A DNA stretch of 64,000 nucleotides from Pseudomonas viridiflava (GTDB lineage Bacteria > Pseudomonadota > Gammaproteobacteria > Pseudomonadales > Pseudomonadaceae). Every line of letters starts with the position of its first letter. Position 1 is the first letter of the stretch. The notes under the pieces were generated by a model. It did not search any database. It saw only the letters and a list, made by a program, of their open reading frames with translations, and was not told the DNA's origin. Positions 34,991 to 45,428 of this stretch are shown here, piece by piece. The position numbers and the translations under genes were made by a program. Where the stretch lies: contig NZ_UUIS01000041.1 in the NCBI RefSeq assembly GCF_900589395.1, positions 62,001-126,000 on the forward strand, in the 5' to 3' direction.

Positions 34991-36601
34991 TCATTCGCGC
35001 AGCTCGGTCTGGTTTTCAACGGGGTCGATCAGCACGGCTTTTTTCTGGCGCACCAGCAGGTCGAGAATCTGTGCCTGGTTCTCGCCCAGGATGCCGTTGA
35101 GGGTGATGCCGTTGGCCTTGGTCGGCGCCAGCATGGCGACGTTGTAAAGCTCGATGCTCAGGGGCGAATCGATCGACAAGGGGCCTGAACCGTTGCCGGC
35201 CAGTTCGCCGCCGACCACCAGCAACGACACCTGGGTGTCGAACGGGTCCAACTGGATGTCACGGTCGGTGTCGCTCAGGTCCTTGATGTGGCCATAGACA
35301 CCCACCAGGCCGTTGCCCATGGCGAAATTGTTGTAGAGCTTGATGTTGGTGCTGTTACGCACGCGGATGCCGTGGCGGCGGTTGGCAACCACCCGGTTGC
35401 CCCACAGCAGGTTGTCGCCGCTTTCGTACAGGGTGATGCCGTCGGTGTGGTTCTGGTAGATGTCGTTGTCGGCCACGATGTTGTTGACGCTATTGCGGTC
35501 GAGCATGACGCCGGAGAGCTGGTTGCCGTAGCTCTTGTTGCGAAAGATGAAACTGTCGTTCACCTCGCGCGAGACGATGATCCCGTGCTTCTTTTTCGTG
35601 CCGTGCACGGTGTTCTCGGCAATGATCAGGCCGTGCGAGCGGTCGTGCGGGTCGATGCCGTAGACGATGTTGTCGCGGTAGGTGTTGCCCTTGATGACGA
35701 ACCCCTGGGTTTCATAGCAGTAGAAGCCGTACCACAGGTCGGCAAACTGCGAATCGACAATCCAGCCGGTGGGCTCGGGGCGCTTGAGCACCCTGGCGGC
35801 ATTGGGGGGGTACTGCGAAATGCTGACCCCGTAGGACTTGCTCTGGTCGTAGCCCAGGCTGGTCATGCGGGTACTGGTGATCCAGGTGTGCGAGCCGCCC
35901 CAGGCCAGCAGGAACGGCCGGAATTCCCGGGGCCGGCGCCAGGTCGCCAGCGCATTGCGGGTTTCGTTCCAGCCATTGACCTGCGAACGGGTGATCAGCA
36001 GCCTGCCTTCGTTGACGATGAACGCGCCGCGTTCCTGCGACAGGCGCAGCTCGCGGGTGCGTTGGTCGATTTCCAGGGTGCCGGTGTCCTTGACCAGGAT
36101 CGGCACGCGGGCGACGAACACGCCGGGCGACACTTCGCTGAGCAGGTGCCTGGGCACCTGGCGCGCCACATCCTGCAGGCTGGCATAACCGTCCTGCACC
36201 ACGATGATCTGCGGAATGCCGCGCTGGCGCGCGACCCACTCGGCCATCTTGTTGTCGCCGCCGACGAACTCCTTCATGCCATTGGCTTCTTCCATCATCC
36301 GCGTGACCCGCACCTTGCCCGGCGTGCTGCGCTGGATCTGTTGCAGGGCCGCCTCGGTGGTGTAGCCGGACAGGTCGGGCAGCACGGGTTTGCGCAGCGC
36401 CAAGGGTTCGACCGGCGGGCTGCTGATGGTGTAGGTCTTGGCCTGTTGCAGTTCCTTGGCCACCGCCCGGGCAGGCTCCGACACGGCGGGGGGGCTCGCC
36501 AGCGCCACGCCGGCCATCAGCAGCGCGCTGCCCAGCACGGCGCTTTCGAGCAGGGCCTGCGACCAGGGCCGGTGACGGGCATTGCTTGGGTGACTGTTCA
36601 T
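34991..36601 (-). CDS. algG: AlgG, mannuronan C5-epimerase
   Basis: 536 aa. Signal peptide (hydrophobic 25-40, ending GVALASPPA), then a right-handed parallel beta-helix with repeated coils (QLSGVMLDRNSVNNIVADND, DGITLYESGDNLLWGNRV). The catalytic motif DPHDRSHG is intact. It converts D-mannuronate to L-guluronate in the periplasm. AAGGAG lies 9 nt before the ATG at 36601; algE ends 29 nt upstream of it. Confidence 0.96.
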   Translation of the reverse strand: MNSHPSNARHRPWSQALLESAVLGSALLMAGVALASPPAVSEPARAVAKELQQAKTYTISSPPVEPLALRKPVLPDLSGYTTEAALQQIQRSTPGKVRVTRMMEEANGMKEFVGGDNKMAEWVARQRGIPQIIVVQDGYASLQDVARQVPRHLLSEVSPGVFVARVPILVKDTGTLEIDQRTRELRLSQERGAFIVNEGRLLITRSQVNGWNETRNALATWRRPREFRPFLLAWGGSHTWITSTRMTSLGYDQSKSYGVSISQYPPNAARVLKRPEPTGWIVDSQFADLWYGFYCYETQGFVIKGNTYRDNIVYGIDPHDRSHGLIIAENTVHGTKKKHGIIVSREVNDSFIFRNKSYGNQLSGVMLDRNSVNNIVADNDIYQNHTDGITLYESGDNLLWGNRVVANRRHGIRVRNSTNIKLYNNFAMGNGLVGVYGHIKDLSDTDRDIQLDPFDTQVSLLVVGGELAGNGSGPLSIDSPLSIELYNVAMLAPTKANGITLNGILGENQAQILDLLVRQKKAVLIDPVENQTELRE

Positions 36602-36630
36602 CTCATCGCACTCCTTGGAGACCGCTGGCA

Positions 36631-38139
36631 TCAGAAGCGCCAGATGACATCGACGATGGCCCGGTACATGTAGCTGTCCACGTCGCTGTGGTAGGCATCG
36701 CCCGGCTTGAACACCCCGGCGCGCAGGCGGATCAGTGCCGAAGGCTCATCGACCGACTGACTGATGGCTGTCGGCAGCAGGCCCTGCTTGAAGTACTTGG
36801 TGACCACCAGGTCCATCTCCTGGCCAAGGTCCTTGCGCCCGTCTTCCAGGGGCAGCGAACTGAAGGTGTTGGTCGGGATGCCGCTGGCATCGAACTGTTC
36901 CTGGGTCGGGTTGATCCCGGCACCGCCGATCCGTGCATGGCCGTCGACGCGGCGGAATTTGTGATAGATCAGCGAGGCGTCGTACTCGTCGTTCATCTGC
37001 CAGGAGGCGAACAGCGAGCCGGTCTCGACGTTGGCCATTTCGCCCTGGAACGCTTCGCCGAAGCGATGCACCCGCGAGCGCGTGCCGGTCCAGTTCGAGC
37101 GGTTGCTTTCCAGGCCGGTCTGCTCGTAGTGCTTGCTGGCCCGCGAGTAGGCCGCGCCGACCTGCCATTGCGGGTCCAGGCGCAGGCGCAGGCCCAGGTC
37201 GGTGGCCCAGCCATCGACGTTGCGGCTGCGTTTGTCACCGGCCAGGTACTGGTCGGTGTTGGCGTCATAGGTGGCGCCGGTTTCGTCGCGCTCGCCGGTC
37301 AGCCAGGTCAGACTGCCCCAGTAGTTGAGGGTGTGGGTGTTGCGGTGGTTGAAGGCGTCGCTGTCAGCCTGCAGGCCCAGCCAGGTCAGGTCGCCATTGG
37401 CGGTCTTGTCCAGGTCGTCAAGCACTTCGCCGCTGCGCTTGAGCTTGCCATCGTCGTGGCTGTGGTGCGCGCGAATGCCGGCCCAGTGCCCCGGTGCCCA
37501 CTGGTAGCTGGCCGAGCCGAACAGGTGCTGGCGGTCTTCGTCTTCCGGGGCCAGTTCGGTCAGGTCGGTGCGGTACTCACTGAAGCGCTGGGCAGCGCCG
37601 AGGTCGGCGCGCAGCAAGGTGGTGTCGAAGGTCCAGTTGATGGCCTCGATGTTCACGTCGCGCCACTGACCGTCGTCGTTGCGCAGGCGCTGGCGACCGA
37701 CCTTGAGGATCTCGCCGGGGTAGGGGGTAAAGCCGCTGTAGCCGACCCAGAACTCGCGCAGGGCGGCGTAGCTCTTGTCGACCTCGCGCTCGCTGGCGTT
37801 GCCACGGGCCACTTGCGTGCCGCTCTGACCACGGCTGTTGGTGGCGGTCTGTTCCAGCGGGTCGGTCTGGATGATGTCGGTGGCGGTCACCAACTGGCCC
37901 ATCGCATAACCGCTCCAGGCGCCGCGCTCGCCATACACCCACGGGCGCAGATCCAGGCCGATGCCGTTGACGTCACCGCCCGACCGGGTGCCCAGGTCGC
38001 GGTCGTCTTCGCTTTGTGCGGTGATCCTGGCTTCCAGGCCGACGTTCTGTTCTTCGGTCAGGGCGGCCAGGGTCGGGCACGCCCACAGCAGGGTAAACCC
38101 AAGGCCCATGCCGGCAGCCATCAGGGGGTTGAGCTTCAT
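36631..38139 (-). CDS. algE: AlgE, outer-membrane alginate export porin
   Basis: 502 aa. Signal peptide (to about residue 26, CPTLAA), then an 18-strand barrel (alternating strands such as [20 protein letters not shown]) ending in Phe (DVIWRF). The basic, extended loops suit passage of a polyanion. Its start overlaps the algK stop by 4 nt (ATGA). Confidence 0.96.
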   Translation of the reverse strand: MKLNPLMAAGMGLGFTLLWACPTLAALTEEQNVGLEARITAQSEDDRDLGTRSGGDVNGIGLDLRPWVYGERGAWSGYAMGQLVTATDIIQTDPLEQTATNSRGQSGTQVARGNASEREVDKSYAALREFWVGYSGFTPYPGEILKVGRQRLRNDDGQWRDVNIEAINWTFDTTLLRADLGAAQRFSEYRTDLTELAPEDEDRQHLFGSASYQWAPGHWAGIRAHHSHDDGKLKRSGEVLDDLDKTANGDLTWLGLQADSDAFNHRNTHTLNYWGSLTWLTGERDETGATYDANTDQYLAGDKRSRNVDGWATDLGLRLRLDPQWQVGAAYSRASKHYEQTGLESNRSNWTGTRSRVHRFGEAFQGEMANVETGSLFASWQMNDEYDASLIYHKFRRVDGHARIGGAGINPTQEQFDASGIPTNTFSSLPLEDGRKDLGQEMDLVVTKYFKQGLLPTAISQSVDEPSALIRLRAGVFKPGDAYHSDVDSYMYRAIVDVIWRF

Positions 38140-39566
38140 AGGGCTTCCTCAGCGTTGTCGTTTTGCAGGGTTTGCAGGACCAGCGCGCTCTGGCTGGCGG
38201 TTGCACCCCGGACGTGCTGTTCGCGTTCGAGCAAGGCTTGGGCTGTGGCGAGGCGTTCCGGTGGCAGTTGCTGGTTGATGTGCTGGAGCAGTTCGCTGTC
38301 GGGCGCCGTGCCACGGGCCAGGGCCAGTTGGCTGAAGACCCAGGCGTTGACCGGGTCGGGGCGGATGCCACGGCCCTGCGAGAACAACTGCGCCAGGGCG
38401 TAGTCGGCGCTGCTCTGGCCGCCACGGGCGGCGATCAGCAGTTCGTCCACGGCTTTTTGCGGGGCGACATGGCCCAGGTAACCGCGCCGGTACAGTTGCC
38501 CCAGGTAGTAGTGCGCCGAGATCTCGGTGGCAGTGGCCTTGATGAGGTGCTGCTCGGCCTTGGCGGCATCGGCCGGCAACCACTTGCCTTCGTAGTAGAT
38601 CCGTCCCAGCAGCAGTTCGGCCCGTGGCTGGTCGGCGGCGCGGCCGTTGTCCAGGTACTCCATCAGCGTGTCGACATCACCCCGCTCGGGAAAGTCGTAG
38701 ATCAGCCTGGCCAGCGTGACCCACGAGGCCGGGTAACCGGGCGCGATGCCTTCGAGCAGTTGCTGGGCGCCTTGTGGGTCAGGCGTGCCGATCTCGGCGT
38801 CGCCCAGCACCCGCGCCACGCTGTCGACCCGCTGGGCATCGACGCGACCGGCGGCGTGGGCGCTGTTGAGCTGTTGGAGCAGTGCTTTTTGCGGCTCGGC
38901 CTGGCCACGGGTCTGGTACACGGTGGCCAGCTCGACATAACACGAGTCGGCGCTGGCCAGCACCGGCTTGCAGATGCCTTCGATTTCGTCCAGGTGCTGG
39001 GCGTAGGTGCCCAGGCTACGGTACAGGGCAATCTGCGCCAGGCCCGCTTCGGCGTAGCCTTGCTCGCGCCACTGGCTGATCTGCTGCTGGACATCGACCT
39101 CGGGAAAGCTCTGTGGCGATTGCAGGTAGAGCGTGGCCAGGGCCATCAACGCCCCGGATTCCCCGTGGGCAAAGGCCTGTTTGAGCAGTCGCTCGGCTTC
39201 CTGGTGTTCGGCCTGGGTGGCCGCCGGCTTGGCCACCAGCAGGCGGCCCAGGCGCGACTGGGCGCGGGGCAGCCTGGCCGCCGCCTCGCGGTAGGTGGCT
39301 TCGGCCTGCACAAGCGCCGCCGGATCACGGCTGGCGACTTGGATATCGGCCAGCCCGACCTTGGCCTCGTCATAGCCCAGGTCGGCCAGTTGCCGGTAAT
39401 TGTGCTCGGCCAGGGTGATGTTGCCGTTTTGCAGGGCCTCGTTGGCCAGGCGCAGGTCGGGCAGGCCGACGCAGCCGCTCAGGCCCAGGCTCAAGGCAAC
39501 GGCCAGGCCCAGCGTCGAAGGGGACAGCCCGGTAGGAGTCGACGGACGTTGAGGTGCGCGGTTCAT
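38136..39566 (-). CDS. algK: AlgK, outer-membrane lipoprotein with Sel1-like/TPR repeats
   Basis: 476 aa. Lipobox LGLSGC with Cys about residue 32. The mature protein is made of Sel1/TPR-like helical repeats ([60 protein letters not shown]). It helps place AlgE in the outer membrane and joins it to AlgX and Alg44. It overlaps algE by 4 nt and starts 2 nt after alg44. Confidence 0.95.
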   Translation of the reverse strand: MNRAPQRPSTPTGLSPSTLGLAVALSLGLSGCVGLPDLRLANEALQNGNITLAEHNYRQLADLGYDEAKVGLADIQVASRDPAALVQAEATYREAAARLPRAQSRLGRLLVAKPAATQAEHQEAERLLKQAFAHGESGALMALATLYLQSPQSFPEVDVQQQISQWREQGYAEAGLAQIALYRSLGTYAQHLDEIEGICKPVLASADSCYVELATVYQTRGQAEPQKALLQQLNSAHAAGRVDAQRVDSVARVLGDAEIGTPDPQGAQQLLEGIAPGYPASWVTLARLIYDFPERGDVDTLMEYLDNGRAADQPRAELLLGRIYYEGKWLPADAAKAEQHLIKATATEISAHYYLGQLYRRGYLGHVAPQKAVDELLIAARGGQSSADYALAQLFSQGRGIRPDPVNAWVFSQLALARGTAPDSELLQHINQQLPPERLATAQALLEREQHVRGATASQSALVLQTLQNDNAEEAL

Positions 39567-39568
39567 GA

Positions 39569-40741
39569 TTACAGACCTGCGGCCATGGCTTTGTCGATCA
39601 GCCAGTTCATGGACGGGCCGCGATCGCTGATCACGTCCACCGGACGGCCTGCCAGGGTGCTGCTGAGGGCCTCGTCAGGCTTGATCTGCACGCGAATGTC
39701 GCTCGACAGTTCAGCGTTGGTCAGGTTGCTGCTGCTGACCACGCGGCCCGTGCGCATCTGCTCTTCGCCGGCGACCTGGAAACTGACCGGCGTGCCGGGT
39801 TTGATGTCCTTGAACTGGCGATAGGTGAAGCGCGCCTCGACAGTGGCCTGGGTGTCGCGCGGCACCAACTGGAAGATCACCTGGCCCTTGGCGGCATACT
39901 GGCCGTCGGCAACCAGCTGGCGGGCCACGAGACAGTCGCATGGGCTGGTCAGGGTGCCGCTCATCTGGCGGCCATAGAGCTGTTCGATCCTGGCCGGGTC
40001 CAGGTCTTCGCCGGTCAGGCCGCCCTTGAGCATTTCCAGCATGTTGGTGTTGAACGAGGCCAGCGGCGCGCCTTTTTGTACCGCCTGTTCAGAGGCCACC
40101 AGGCTTTGCAGGGTGCCTTCGCGGGGCATGGTCACTTCCATGCCCGGTACGCTGACCAGGCCGGCAGTGGCATGGCTGACGAAGTACAGGTCGTACACGG
40201 TCTTGAGCACGAAACCGGCGGCGCCCAGAGCGACGATGAAAATCCCCAGGCTGAAGGTCACCGCCCGCAGCCGGCCGAACACGCCCATGCCGCTGTCGCC
40301 GGCCTTGTGCTTGCGTGCCTGAGTGAAGTTGTCGCGCTGCAGGGTTGCCAGCACTTCACCGACACTGACGATGTCGCCGGCCAGGTGCGAGGTGATCAGG
40401 TGGCGCAGGGTAGCGATGTCCCTGGGTTCGAGGTTCTGGAACTGGCAGCCGACGCGGTGGGTCGTGGGGTTGATCGAGCGGATCTGCAGTTCGACGTCCA
40501 TGGCCAGCCCCAGGTTGTCGATCAGAAACTGCAGGCGCGCCTTGATCACTTCGCCGACCTTCAGTTTCTCGCAGGCCGGGGCGATGTAGCTCAGGCCACC
40601 GGCCGACAAGTCTTCGACGCGCACCAGAGGCGCATTGGGGGCACCGTTGAGCAGGCGCAGCCTGGCCGGCAGCTTGACCCGGGCGTGTTGACGCTGAGCT
40701 TCGGATTCATGCACGACGTTGGCATTCACGGCTGTATTCAT
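39569..40741 (-). CDS. alg44: Alg44, c-di-GMP receptor and co-polymerase of alginate
   Basis: 390 aa. The N-terminal PilZ domain has the c-di-GMP-binding residues Arg17 and Arg21 (RQHAR) and Asp44/Ser46 (DLSAGG), with identical numbers to P. aeruginosa Alg44 as I recall it. A single membrane span (about 160-178) leads to a periplasmic HlyD-like domain. Binding of c-di-GMP turns on polymerisation by Alg8. The intact motif means post-translational control should work in this strain. Confidence 0.96.
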   Translation of the reverse strand: MNTAVNANVVHESEAQRQHARVKLPARLRLLNGAPNAPLVRVEDLSAGGLSYIAPACEKLKVGEVIKARLQFLIDNLGLAMDVELQIRSINPTTHRVGCQFQNLEPRDIATLRHLITSHLAGDIVSVGEVLATLQRDNFTQARKHKAGDSGMGVFGRLRAVTFSLGIFIVALGAAGFVLKTVYDLYFVSHATAGLVSVPGMEVTMPREGTLQSLVASEQAVQKGAPLASFNTNMLEMLKGGLTGEDLDPARIEQLYGRQMSGTLTSPCDCLVARQLVADGQYAAKGQVIFQLVPRDTQATVEARFTYRQFKDIKPGTPVSFQVAGEEQMRTGRVVSSSNLTNAELSSDIRVQIKPDEALSSTLAGRPVDVISDRGPSMNWLIDKAMAAGL

Positions 40742-40781
40742 GGTGAGGCTTCCTGATTGATCGATGGCTTCAGAGGTCCGG

Positions 40782-42263
40782 TCAGACCATGGTCAGCAGC
40801 ACGGCGACAAAAATACTGCCGGCCGAAAAGGTCATCGTTCGTGATGACCAGGTGTTGAACCAGCCCTGGAAGCTGGCCATGTCGCGACTGAGTCGGGTGT
40901 CCTGGCGCGTCCAGGACTGACGGTCGAGGCGGAAGAACACGTAGATCTTCATCAGCGCGCCGACGATCTGGTTGTAATAGAGAATCAGCGGGTAGGCCGG
41001 GCCGATGCGATGCCCCGAACAGGCCAGCAGCAGGGTCAGGATCAGGCGCGTGATGCCGATCCACAGCAGGTACACCAGCAGGAAGGTGCCGCCGTACTTG
41101 AGGCTGGCGAGAATGGCCACGGTCAGGCCCAGCAGCGAGGTCCACATCGACACGCGCTGGTCGAGCAGCACCACGCTGGTGAACAGCCCGAGGCGATTGA
41201 CGCCCAGGCCCAGGGCACGGGAGTTCTGCCGCAGGTTGTTGCCATACCAGCGGTACATCAATTTGCGGCTGGCCTTGAAAAAGCTTTTTTCCGGCGGGTG
41301 CTCGACGGTATTGATCGCCGCATCCGGCACGTAGAAGGTGTCGTAGCCCAGGCGCATGAGGCTGAACCAGCTGGACTTGTCGTCACCGGTCAGAAAACGG
41401 AAGGTGCCCAGGCGCCAGTGGTGCAGTGAGTCGCTTTCAACGTCGGCGATGAATTGCGGGTTGGTGACCACCGAGGCGCGAAACACCGACATCCGTCCGG
41501 TCATGGTCAGCACCCGGCGCGACAGCGCCATTGAGCACATGTTGATGTGCCGCTGGGCGAAGCGCAGCTTGTGCCATTCGCTCATGATGTAGCCGCCGCG
41601 CACTTCGCAGAACTCGTTGGTGGTCAGGCCACCGACGCTGTCGAACAGCTGGAACCACGGCACGGTTTTGTTGACCACCCCTTCACTGAGCACGGTGTCG
41701 CCATCGATGACCGCCACCACGGCGCGTGCGTCGGGCATGTGCCTGGAGATGGCCCGAAAGCCATAGGCCAGGCCGTCGCGCTTGCCGGTGCCGGGAATGC
41801 GCACGAAATCCAGGCTGACCCGTTCAGGCGGATTCATGCGCGTCCACAAGCTCTTGACCAGCCGTTCGTCGCTCATCTCCACCAGCGAGCAGACCACCGT
41901 GGTCGGCAGGCCGCAGTCGATCGCCTCGCGGATCACCGAGCTGTAGACCTGGGCGGTGGTCAGCGCATCGATGCGAAAGCTGGTGACCATCAGGAACACA
42001 TGCGACGGGTCGGCCGCCCGGCCCAGTTTGCGCATCTTGCGCCGCAGGTGCGGGTACACCACGTAGAGAAACAGCATGCCACGCACAAAATGCGTGGCGC
42101 CCATCGAGTAGCGCCAGAGACCGACGATACCGATCAGGAAAATGAAGTGCTTCGATTGCGAATCGAAAATACTGGCGGGCAACACAATGACCAGTGCCAG
42201 CAGCAAGGTCAGGTAAAACAGCCAACCGGCGGCCTGCAGCAGGCCGTGCTTGAGCCTTTGCAT
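40782..42263 (-). CDS. alg8: Alg8, alginate polymerase (GT2 glycosyltransferase)
   Basis: 493 aa inner-membrane processive glycosyltransferase. Two N-terminal spans (about 10-30, 40-60), a GT2 catalytic domain with [11 protein letters not shown] (metal-binding Asp-x-Asp) and a later [10 protein letters not shown] region near the acceptor site, then three or four C-terminal spans. It joins GDP-mannuronate units into polymannuronate and secretes it with Alg44. It lies 79 nt after algD, a gap that holds an inverted repeat. Confidence 0.95.
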   Translation of the reverse strand: MQRLKHGLLQAAGWLFYLTLLLALVIVLPASIFDSQSKHFIFLIGIVGLWRYSMGATHFVRGMLFLYVVYPHLRRKMRKLGRAADPSHVFLMVTSFRIDALTTAQVYSSVIREAIDCGLPTTVVCSLVEMSDERLVKSLWTRMNPPERVSLDFVRIPGTGKRDGLAYGFRAISRHMPDARAVVAVIDGDTVLSEGVVNKTVPWFQLFDSVGGLTTNEFCEVRGGYIMSEWHKLRFAQRHINMCSMALSRRVLTMTGRMSVFRASVVTNPQFIADVESDSLHHWRLGTFRFLTGDDKSSWFSLMRLGYDTFYVPDAAINTVEHPPEKSFFKASRKLMYRWYGNNLRQNSRALGLGVNRLGLFTSVVLLDQRVSMWTSLLGLTVAILASLKYGGTFLLVYLLWIGITRLILTLLLACSGHRIGPAYPLILYYNQIVGALMKIYVFFRLDRQSWTRQDTRLSRDMASFQGWFNTWSSRTMTFSAGSIFVAVLLTMV

Positions 42264-42290
42264 AATTCACATCCTTGAATCAGTTGCAAA

Positions 42291-42324
42291 CTGCAAGTAG
42301 AAGCACCACGGCTTGAACTTGCAG
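42291..42324 (-). repeat. Inverted repeat between algD and alg8
   Basis: CTGCAAGT and ACTTGCAG are separated by 18 nt, followed by CTTGCCGCTTGCCGCTG repeats. In the alginate message it would form an 8-bp stem between algD and alg8. It may set the processing of algD mRNA. Confidence 0.5.
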
Positions 42325-42342
42325 CTTGCCGCTTGCCGCTGC

Positions 42343-43659
42343 TTACCAGCAGATGCCTTCACTGCGACCGTTTTTCGCGGTGGCTCGGGTCATGAAGCCC
42401 ACCAGGTCGACGACATGCTTGCCTTCCGGTGCCTGGTCGGCCAGGGCACGGAAGCGCTCGTCACGGTTGCCCAGGATGATCACGTCCGAGTGGTCGATGA
42501 CCTGGTCGAAGTCGGCATTGAGCAACGAGGACACGTGGGGGATCTTCGATTCGATGTATTCCTTGTTGGCGCCGTGCATGCGGGCGTACTCGACATTGCT
42601 GTCGTAGATGCTCAGCTCGAAGCCCTTGCCGATCAGCATCTCGGCCAGCTCCACCAGCGGGCTTTCGCGCAGGTCATCGGTGCCGGCCTTGAAGCTCAGG
42701 CCCAGCAGGGCGACCTTGCGGGTGTCGTGGCTGGCGACAATGTTGAAGGCGTTCTGCACCTGCTCGCCATTGCTGCGCATCAGTGAGTTGAGCAGCGGCG
42801 CCTCGACATCCAGGCTGCTGGCACGGTAGGTCAGGGCGCGCACGTCCTTGGGCAGGCACGAACCGCCAAAGGCGAAGCCGGGGCGCATGTAGTACTGCGA
42901 AAGGTTGAGGGTCTTGTCTTGGCAGACCACGTTCATCACCTCGCGGCCATCGACGCCGACTGCCTTGGCGATGTTGCCGATCTCGTTGGCGAAGGTCACC
43001 TTGGTGGCGTGCCAGACGTTGCAGGTGTACTTGATCATCTCGGCCACCGCGATGTCCTTGCGGATGATCGGGGCGTCGAGTTCGGCATACAGCGCCTGCA
43101 GCAGGTCGCCGGAGAGGGTGTCGTATTCGCCGATGACGGTCATCGGCGGGTGGTCGTAGTCACTGATGGCCGTGCTTTCACGCAGGAATTCCGGGTTGAC
43201 CGCCACGCCGAAGTCGACTCCGGCCTTCTTGCCCGAGCAGTCTTCAAGCACCGGGATGACCACGTTGGCGACCGTGCCGGGCAGCACCGTGCTGCGCACC
43301 ACGACCGTGTGGCGGGTGGCCTTGTCGCGCAGCACAAAGCCGATTTCGCGGCACACCGATTCGATGTAGTCCAGTTCCAGGTCACCGTTTTTCTTGCTGG
43401 GCGTTCCGACGCAGATCATCGACAGGTCAGTGGCCCGGATCGCCTCGGCAAAGTCGGTAGTGCCGCGCAATTTTTCAGTGGCGATGCCCTGTTGCAAAAG
43501 ACCTTCCAGGCCCGGTTCGACGATGGGTGATCGACCGCTGTTGATCAGTGCAATCTTGTCGCTGGAAATATCCACGCCCACAACATCGTGACCCCGTGCA
43601 GACAGGCAGCCGGCACACACGGCACCGACATAACCCAAACCAAAAATACTGATCCGCAT
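42343..43659 (-). CDS. algD: AlgD, GDP-mannose 6-dehydrogenase
   Basis: 438 aa. N-terminal Rossmann motif GLGYVGAVCAG, catalytic Cys268 in GGSCLPKD, and C-terminal UDP-/GDP-sugar domain. It makes the four-electron NAD oxidation of GDP-mannose to GDP-mannuronate, the committing step of alginate synthesis. ATG at 43659 (MRISIFGLGY) is the family start; an upstream frame from 43692 is discarded. It is the first gene of the operon, with an AlgU-type promoter about 480 bp upstream (44139-44166). Confidence 0.97.
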   Translation of the reverse strand: MRISIFGLGYVGAVCAGCLSARGHDVVGVDISSDKIALINSGRSPIVEPGLEGLLQQGIATEKLRGTTDFAEAIRATDLSMICVGTPSKKNGDLELDYIESVCREIGFVLRDKATRHTVVVRSTVLPGTVANVVIPVLEDCSGKKAGVDFGVAVNPEFLRESTAISDYDHPPMTVIGEYDTLSGDLLQALYAELDAPIIRKDIAVAEMIKYTCNVWHATKVTFANEIGNIAKAVGVDGREVMNVVCQDKTLNLSQYYMRPGFAFGGSCLPKDVRALTYRASSLDVEAPLLNSLMRSNGEQVQNAFNIVASHDTRKVALLGLSFKAGTDDLRESPLVELAEMLIGKGFELSIYDSNVEYARMHGANKEYIESKIPHVSSLLNADFDQVIDHSDVIILGNRDERFRALADQAPEGKHVVDLVGFMTRATAKNGRSEGICW

Positions 43660-44138
43660 CGTACTCTCCTCGAACGTTACACCTGGCGCCACTGAGGGTG
43701 GCTATAAATAAGGCTCGCAGTTTCCCGCGTCAGCGAGTGCCGATGACTGGACGGGCACTTAACTAACGAATGTGCAATTGATGTAATGAGTTGCCAACTA
43801 TTAACGCAGGCTAACTCAACTGACGCCTGATACAGATGGCCCGTTGGCGGCCGGCGGCCGCCACCTGATCGGGACGTTCTGTATCAGCACCGGACGGCGT
43901 CCAGCGGCAGGCGTGACCCGCCAGGCAACGCGTGCGGCGTTGCGCTGTGCTGTCTTGTCCTGGCTGAAACAGCCCTGTCGGTGCGTGTCCTGTCTGGCAT
44001 TGATAAGGGAAGGGTTAATGAAATACCTGCAGCATTGATCATCCCAGGGATCAAACGTCGTTGCGGTAATGCCGTTTACCACCTGCGCCTTTACTTCAGG
44101 GTGTCGGCCGCACACCGTGCCTTATTTGTTACGGGGTG
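43660..44138 (-). promoter_or_regulatory. Long untranslated leader of the alginate operon
   Basis: About 470 nt lie between the predicted start site near 44132 and algD, with no supported gene. P. aeruginosa algD also has a long leader, of roughly 370 nt. The stretch contains TTGATC-8 nt-GATCAA (44035-44054), and is AT-richer near the promoter. I see no gene or known riboswitch. The leader is a plausible site for post-transcriptional control. Confidence 0.55.
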
Positions 44139-44166
44139 TAGGAACACAGGGGCTGTCCAATAGTTC
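44139..44166 (-). promoter_or_regulatory. AlgU (sigma-22/RpoE-type) promoter of algD
   Basis: On the minus strand GAACTA (44161-44166) and TCCTA (44139-44143) are exactly 17 nt apart. This fits the AlgU consensus GAACTT-N16/17-TCnnA and the arrangement of the P. aeruginosa algD promoter. Upstream, bases to 44471 hold possible AlgR sites (CCGTTCGTC-like) at about 44408 (CTGTTCGCC, plus strand) and 44446 (CCGTTCGCT, minus strand). Confidence 0.75.
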
Positions 44167-44436
44167 CGATCCGCTCATCCTGTTTTATTCCGGTTATTAT
44201 TGTTTTCCCACGGGTGCGGTAGTTGCACAATGATAGCGATTCTCATGACAGCCTTTATATAAAGGCACTTCATCAAGTGAGTGCATTAATGGCAATTGCA
44301 CATGGGCGGCACGGGGCCATTGATTAAAAATTCCTTTATTTTTTTATCGCTGGGCAACTGCAAGGAAGTGTATGTCGGAACTGTCGATATATCGACGCCA
44401 TTTATCTGACTGTTCGCCAGGCTGACTTGACAGGGG

Positions 44437-44463
44437 CGATGCAGCGAACGGCGCGCTGCATCG
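44437..44463. repeat. Perfect 10-bp inverted repeat downstream of yaaA
   Basis: CGATGCAGCG and CGCTGCATCG flank AACGGCG. It lies 9 nt beyond the yaaA stop. It lacks a T run, so it is a weak terminator at best, and it encloses the AlgR-like CCGTTCGC, so it may instead belong to far-upstream algD control. Confidence 0.5.
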
Positions 44464-44471
44464 TATTGCCA

Positions 44472-45251
44472 TTACTCGGGCGGGTTGTCGCGCAAAAACA
44501 CCAGCTTGTCAGGGGCGGAGTGCTCGGCGCTGTAGTAATAGCCTTGAACATCGAATCGCTTGAGGGCATCGGGGCTGTCGATCCGCTCGTCGATGACGAA
44601 GCGGCTCATCATGCCGCGGGCCTTTTTTGCATAAAAGCTGATGATCTTGTACTGCCCGTTCTTGCAGTCCTTGAACTCGGTGTCGATGATCCGCGCGTTC
44701 AAGGCGCTGCGCTTGACCGCTGAAAAATATTCGTTCGAGGCCAGGTTGAGCAGCAGGTCGTCGCCCTGGTCGGCCAGTGCCTGGTTCAGCCACTCGCTGA
44801 TGCGCGTGCCCCAGAACGCATACAGGTCCTTGCCACGGGCGTTGGCCAGCTTTGTGCCCATCTCCAGGCGATACGGCTGCATAAGGTCCAGCGGACGCAG
44901 CAGGCCATACAGGCCCGACAGCATGCGCAGGTGTTGCTGGGCGTAGTCGAGTCCGGCCTCATCGAGTGTCTCGGCGGCCAGCCCTGTGTAGACATCACCC
45001 TTGAAGGCCAGCAACGCCTGCTTGGCGTTGTCCAGGGTAAAGTCCGGCGTCCAGCTGCCGAAGCGTGCAGCATTCAGGCCGGCCAGCTTGTCGGAGAGAT
45101 GCATCAGCTCGGCGATCTGATGGGGCGCCAGTGCGCGAAGCTGGGTAATCAGCTCCTGGGAGTGGTCCAGATAGTGCGGCAGGGTGTGGCGGGTGGTCGT
45201 GGGCGGGGTCTCGAAGTCGAGGGTCTTGGCGGGGGAAATCACCATGAGCAT
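44472..45251 (-). CDS. yaaA: YaaA, peroxide stress protein
   Basis: 259 aa, full family length (DUF328/UPF0246). It begins [16 protein letters not shown], a hallmark opening; further blocks are [40 protein letters not shown] and the C-terminal [15 protein letters not shown]. In E. coli YaaA lowers free intracellular iron during hydrogen peroxide stress and binds DNA. It probably has its own promoter; the next gene diverges. Confidence 0.93.
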   Translation of the reverse strand: MLMVISPAKTLDFETPPTTTRHTLPHYLDHSQELITQLRALAPHQIAELMHLSDKLAGLNAARFGSWTPDFTLDNAKQALLAFKGDVYTGLAAETLDEAGLDYAQQHLRMLSGLYGLLRPLDLMQPYRLEMGTKLANARGKDLYAFWGTRISEWLNQALADQGDDLLLNLASNEYFSAVKRSALNARIIDTEFKDCKNGQYKIISFYAKKARGMMSRFVIDERIDSPDALKRFDVQGYYYSAEHSAPDKLVFLRDNPPE

Positions 45252-45428
45252 GTGCGTGTCTCCTGAAGGCGTGGCGCGATTCTAGTCACTCCAGTGCCCA
45301 AGGTCACGGATCGGCAGGCTGCATGCAGAGCAGGGCACGAGATGATGGACATGATCGGCTATAGTGCCGGCTCGGTCCGTGCCATTGCCCGGATCTGGAC
45401 AGCAATCGGTAGAGAGGGAGCATCGGAT

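Noticed and set aside
36586..38403. A 605-codon plus-strand open frame opposite algE and algK
   Set aside because: It is antisense to two certain alginate genes and has no motif, signal or neighbour logic. It is a GC-composition artefact.
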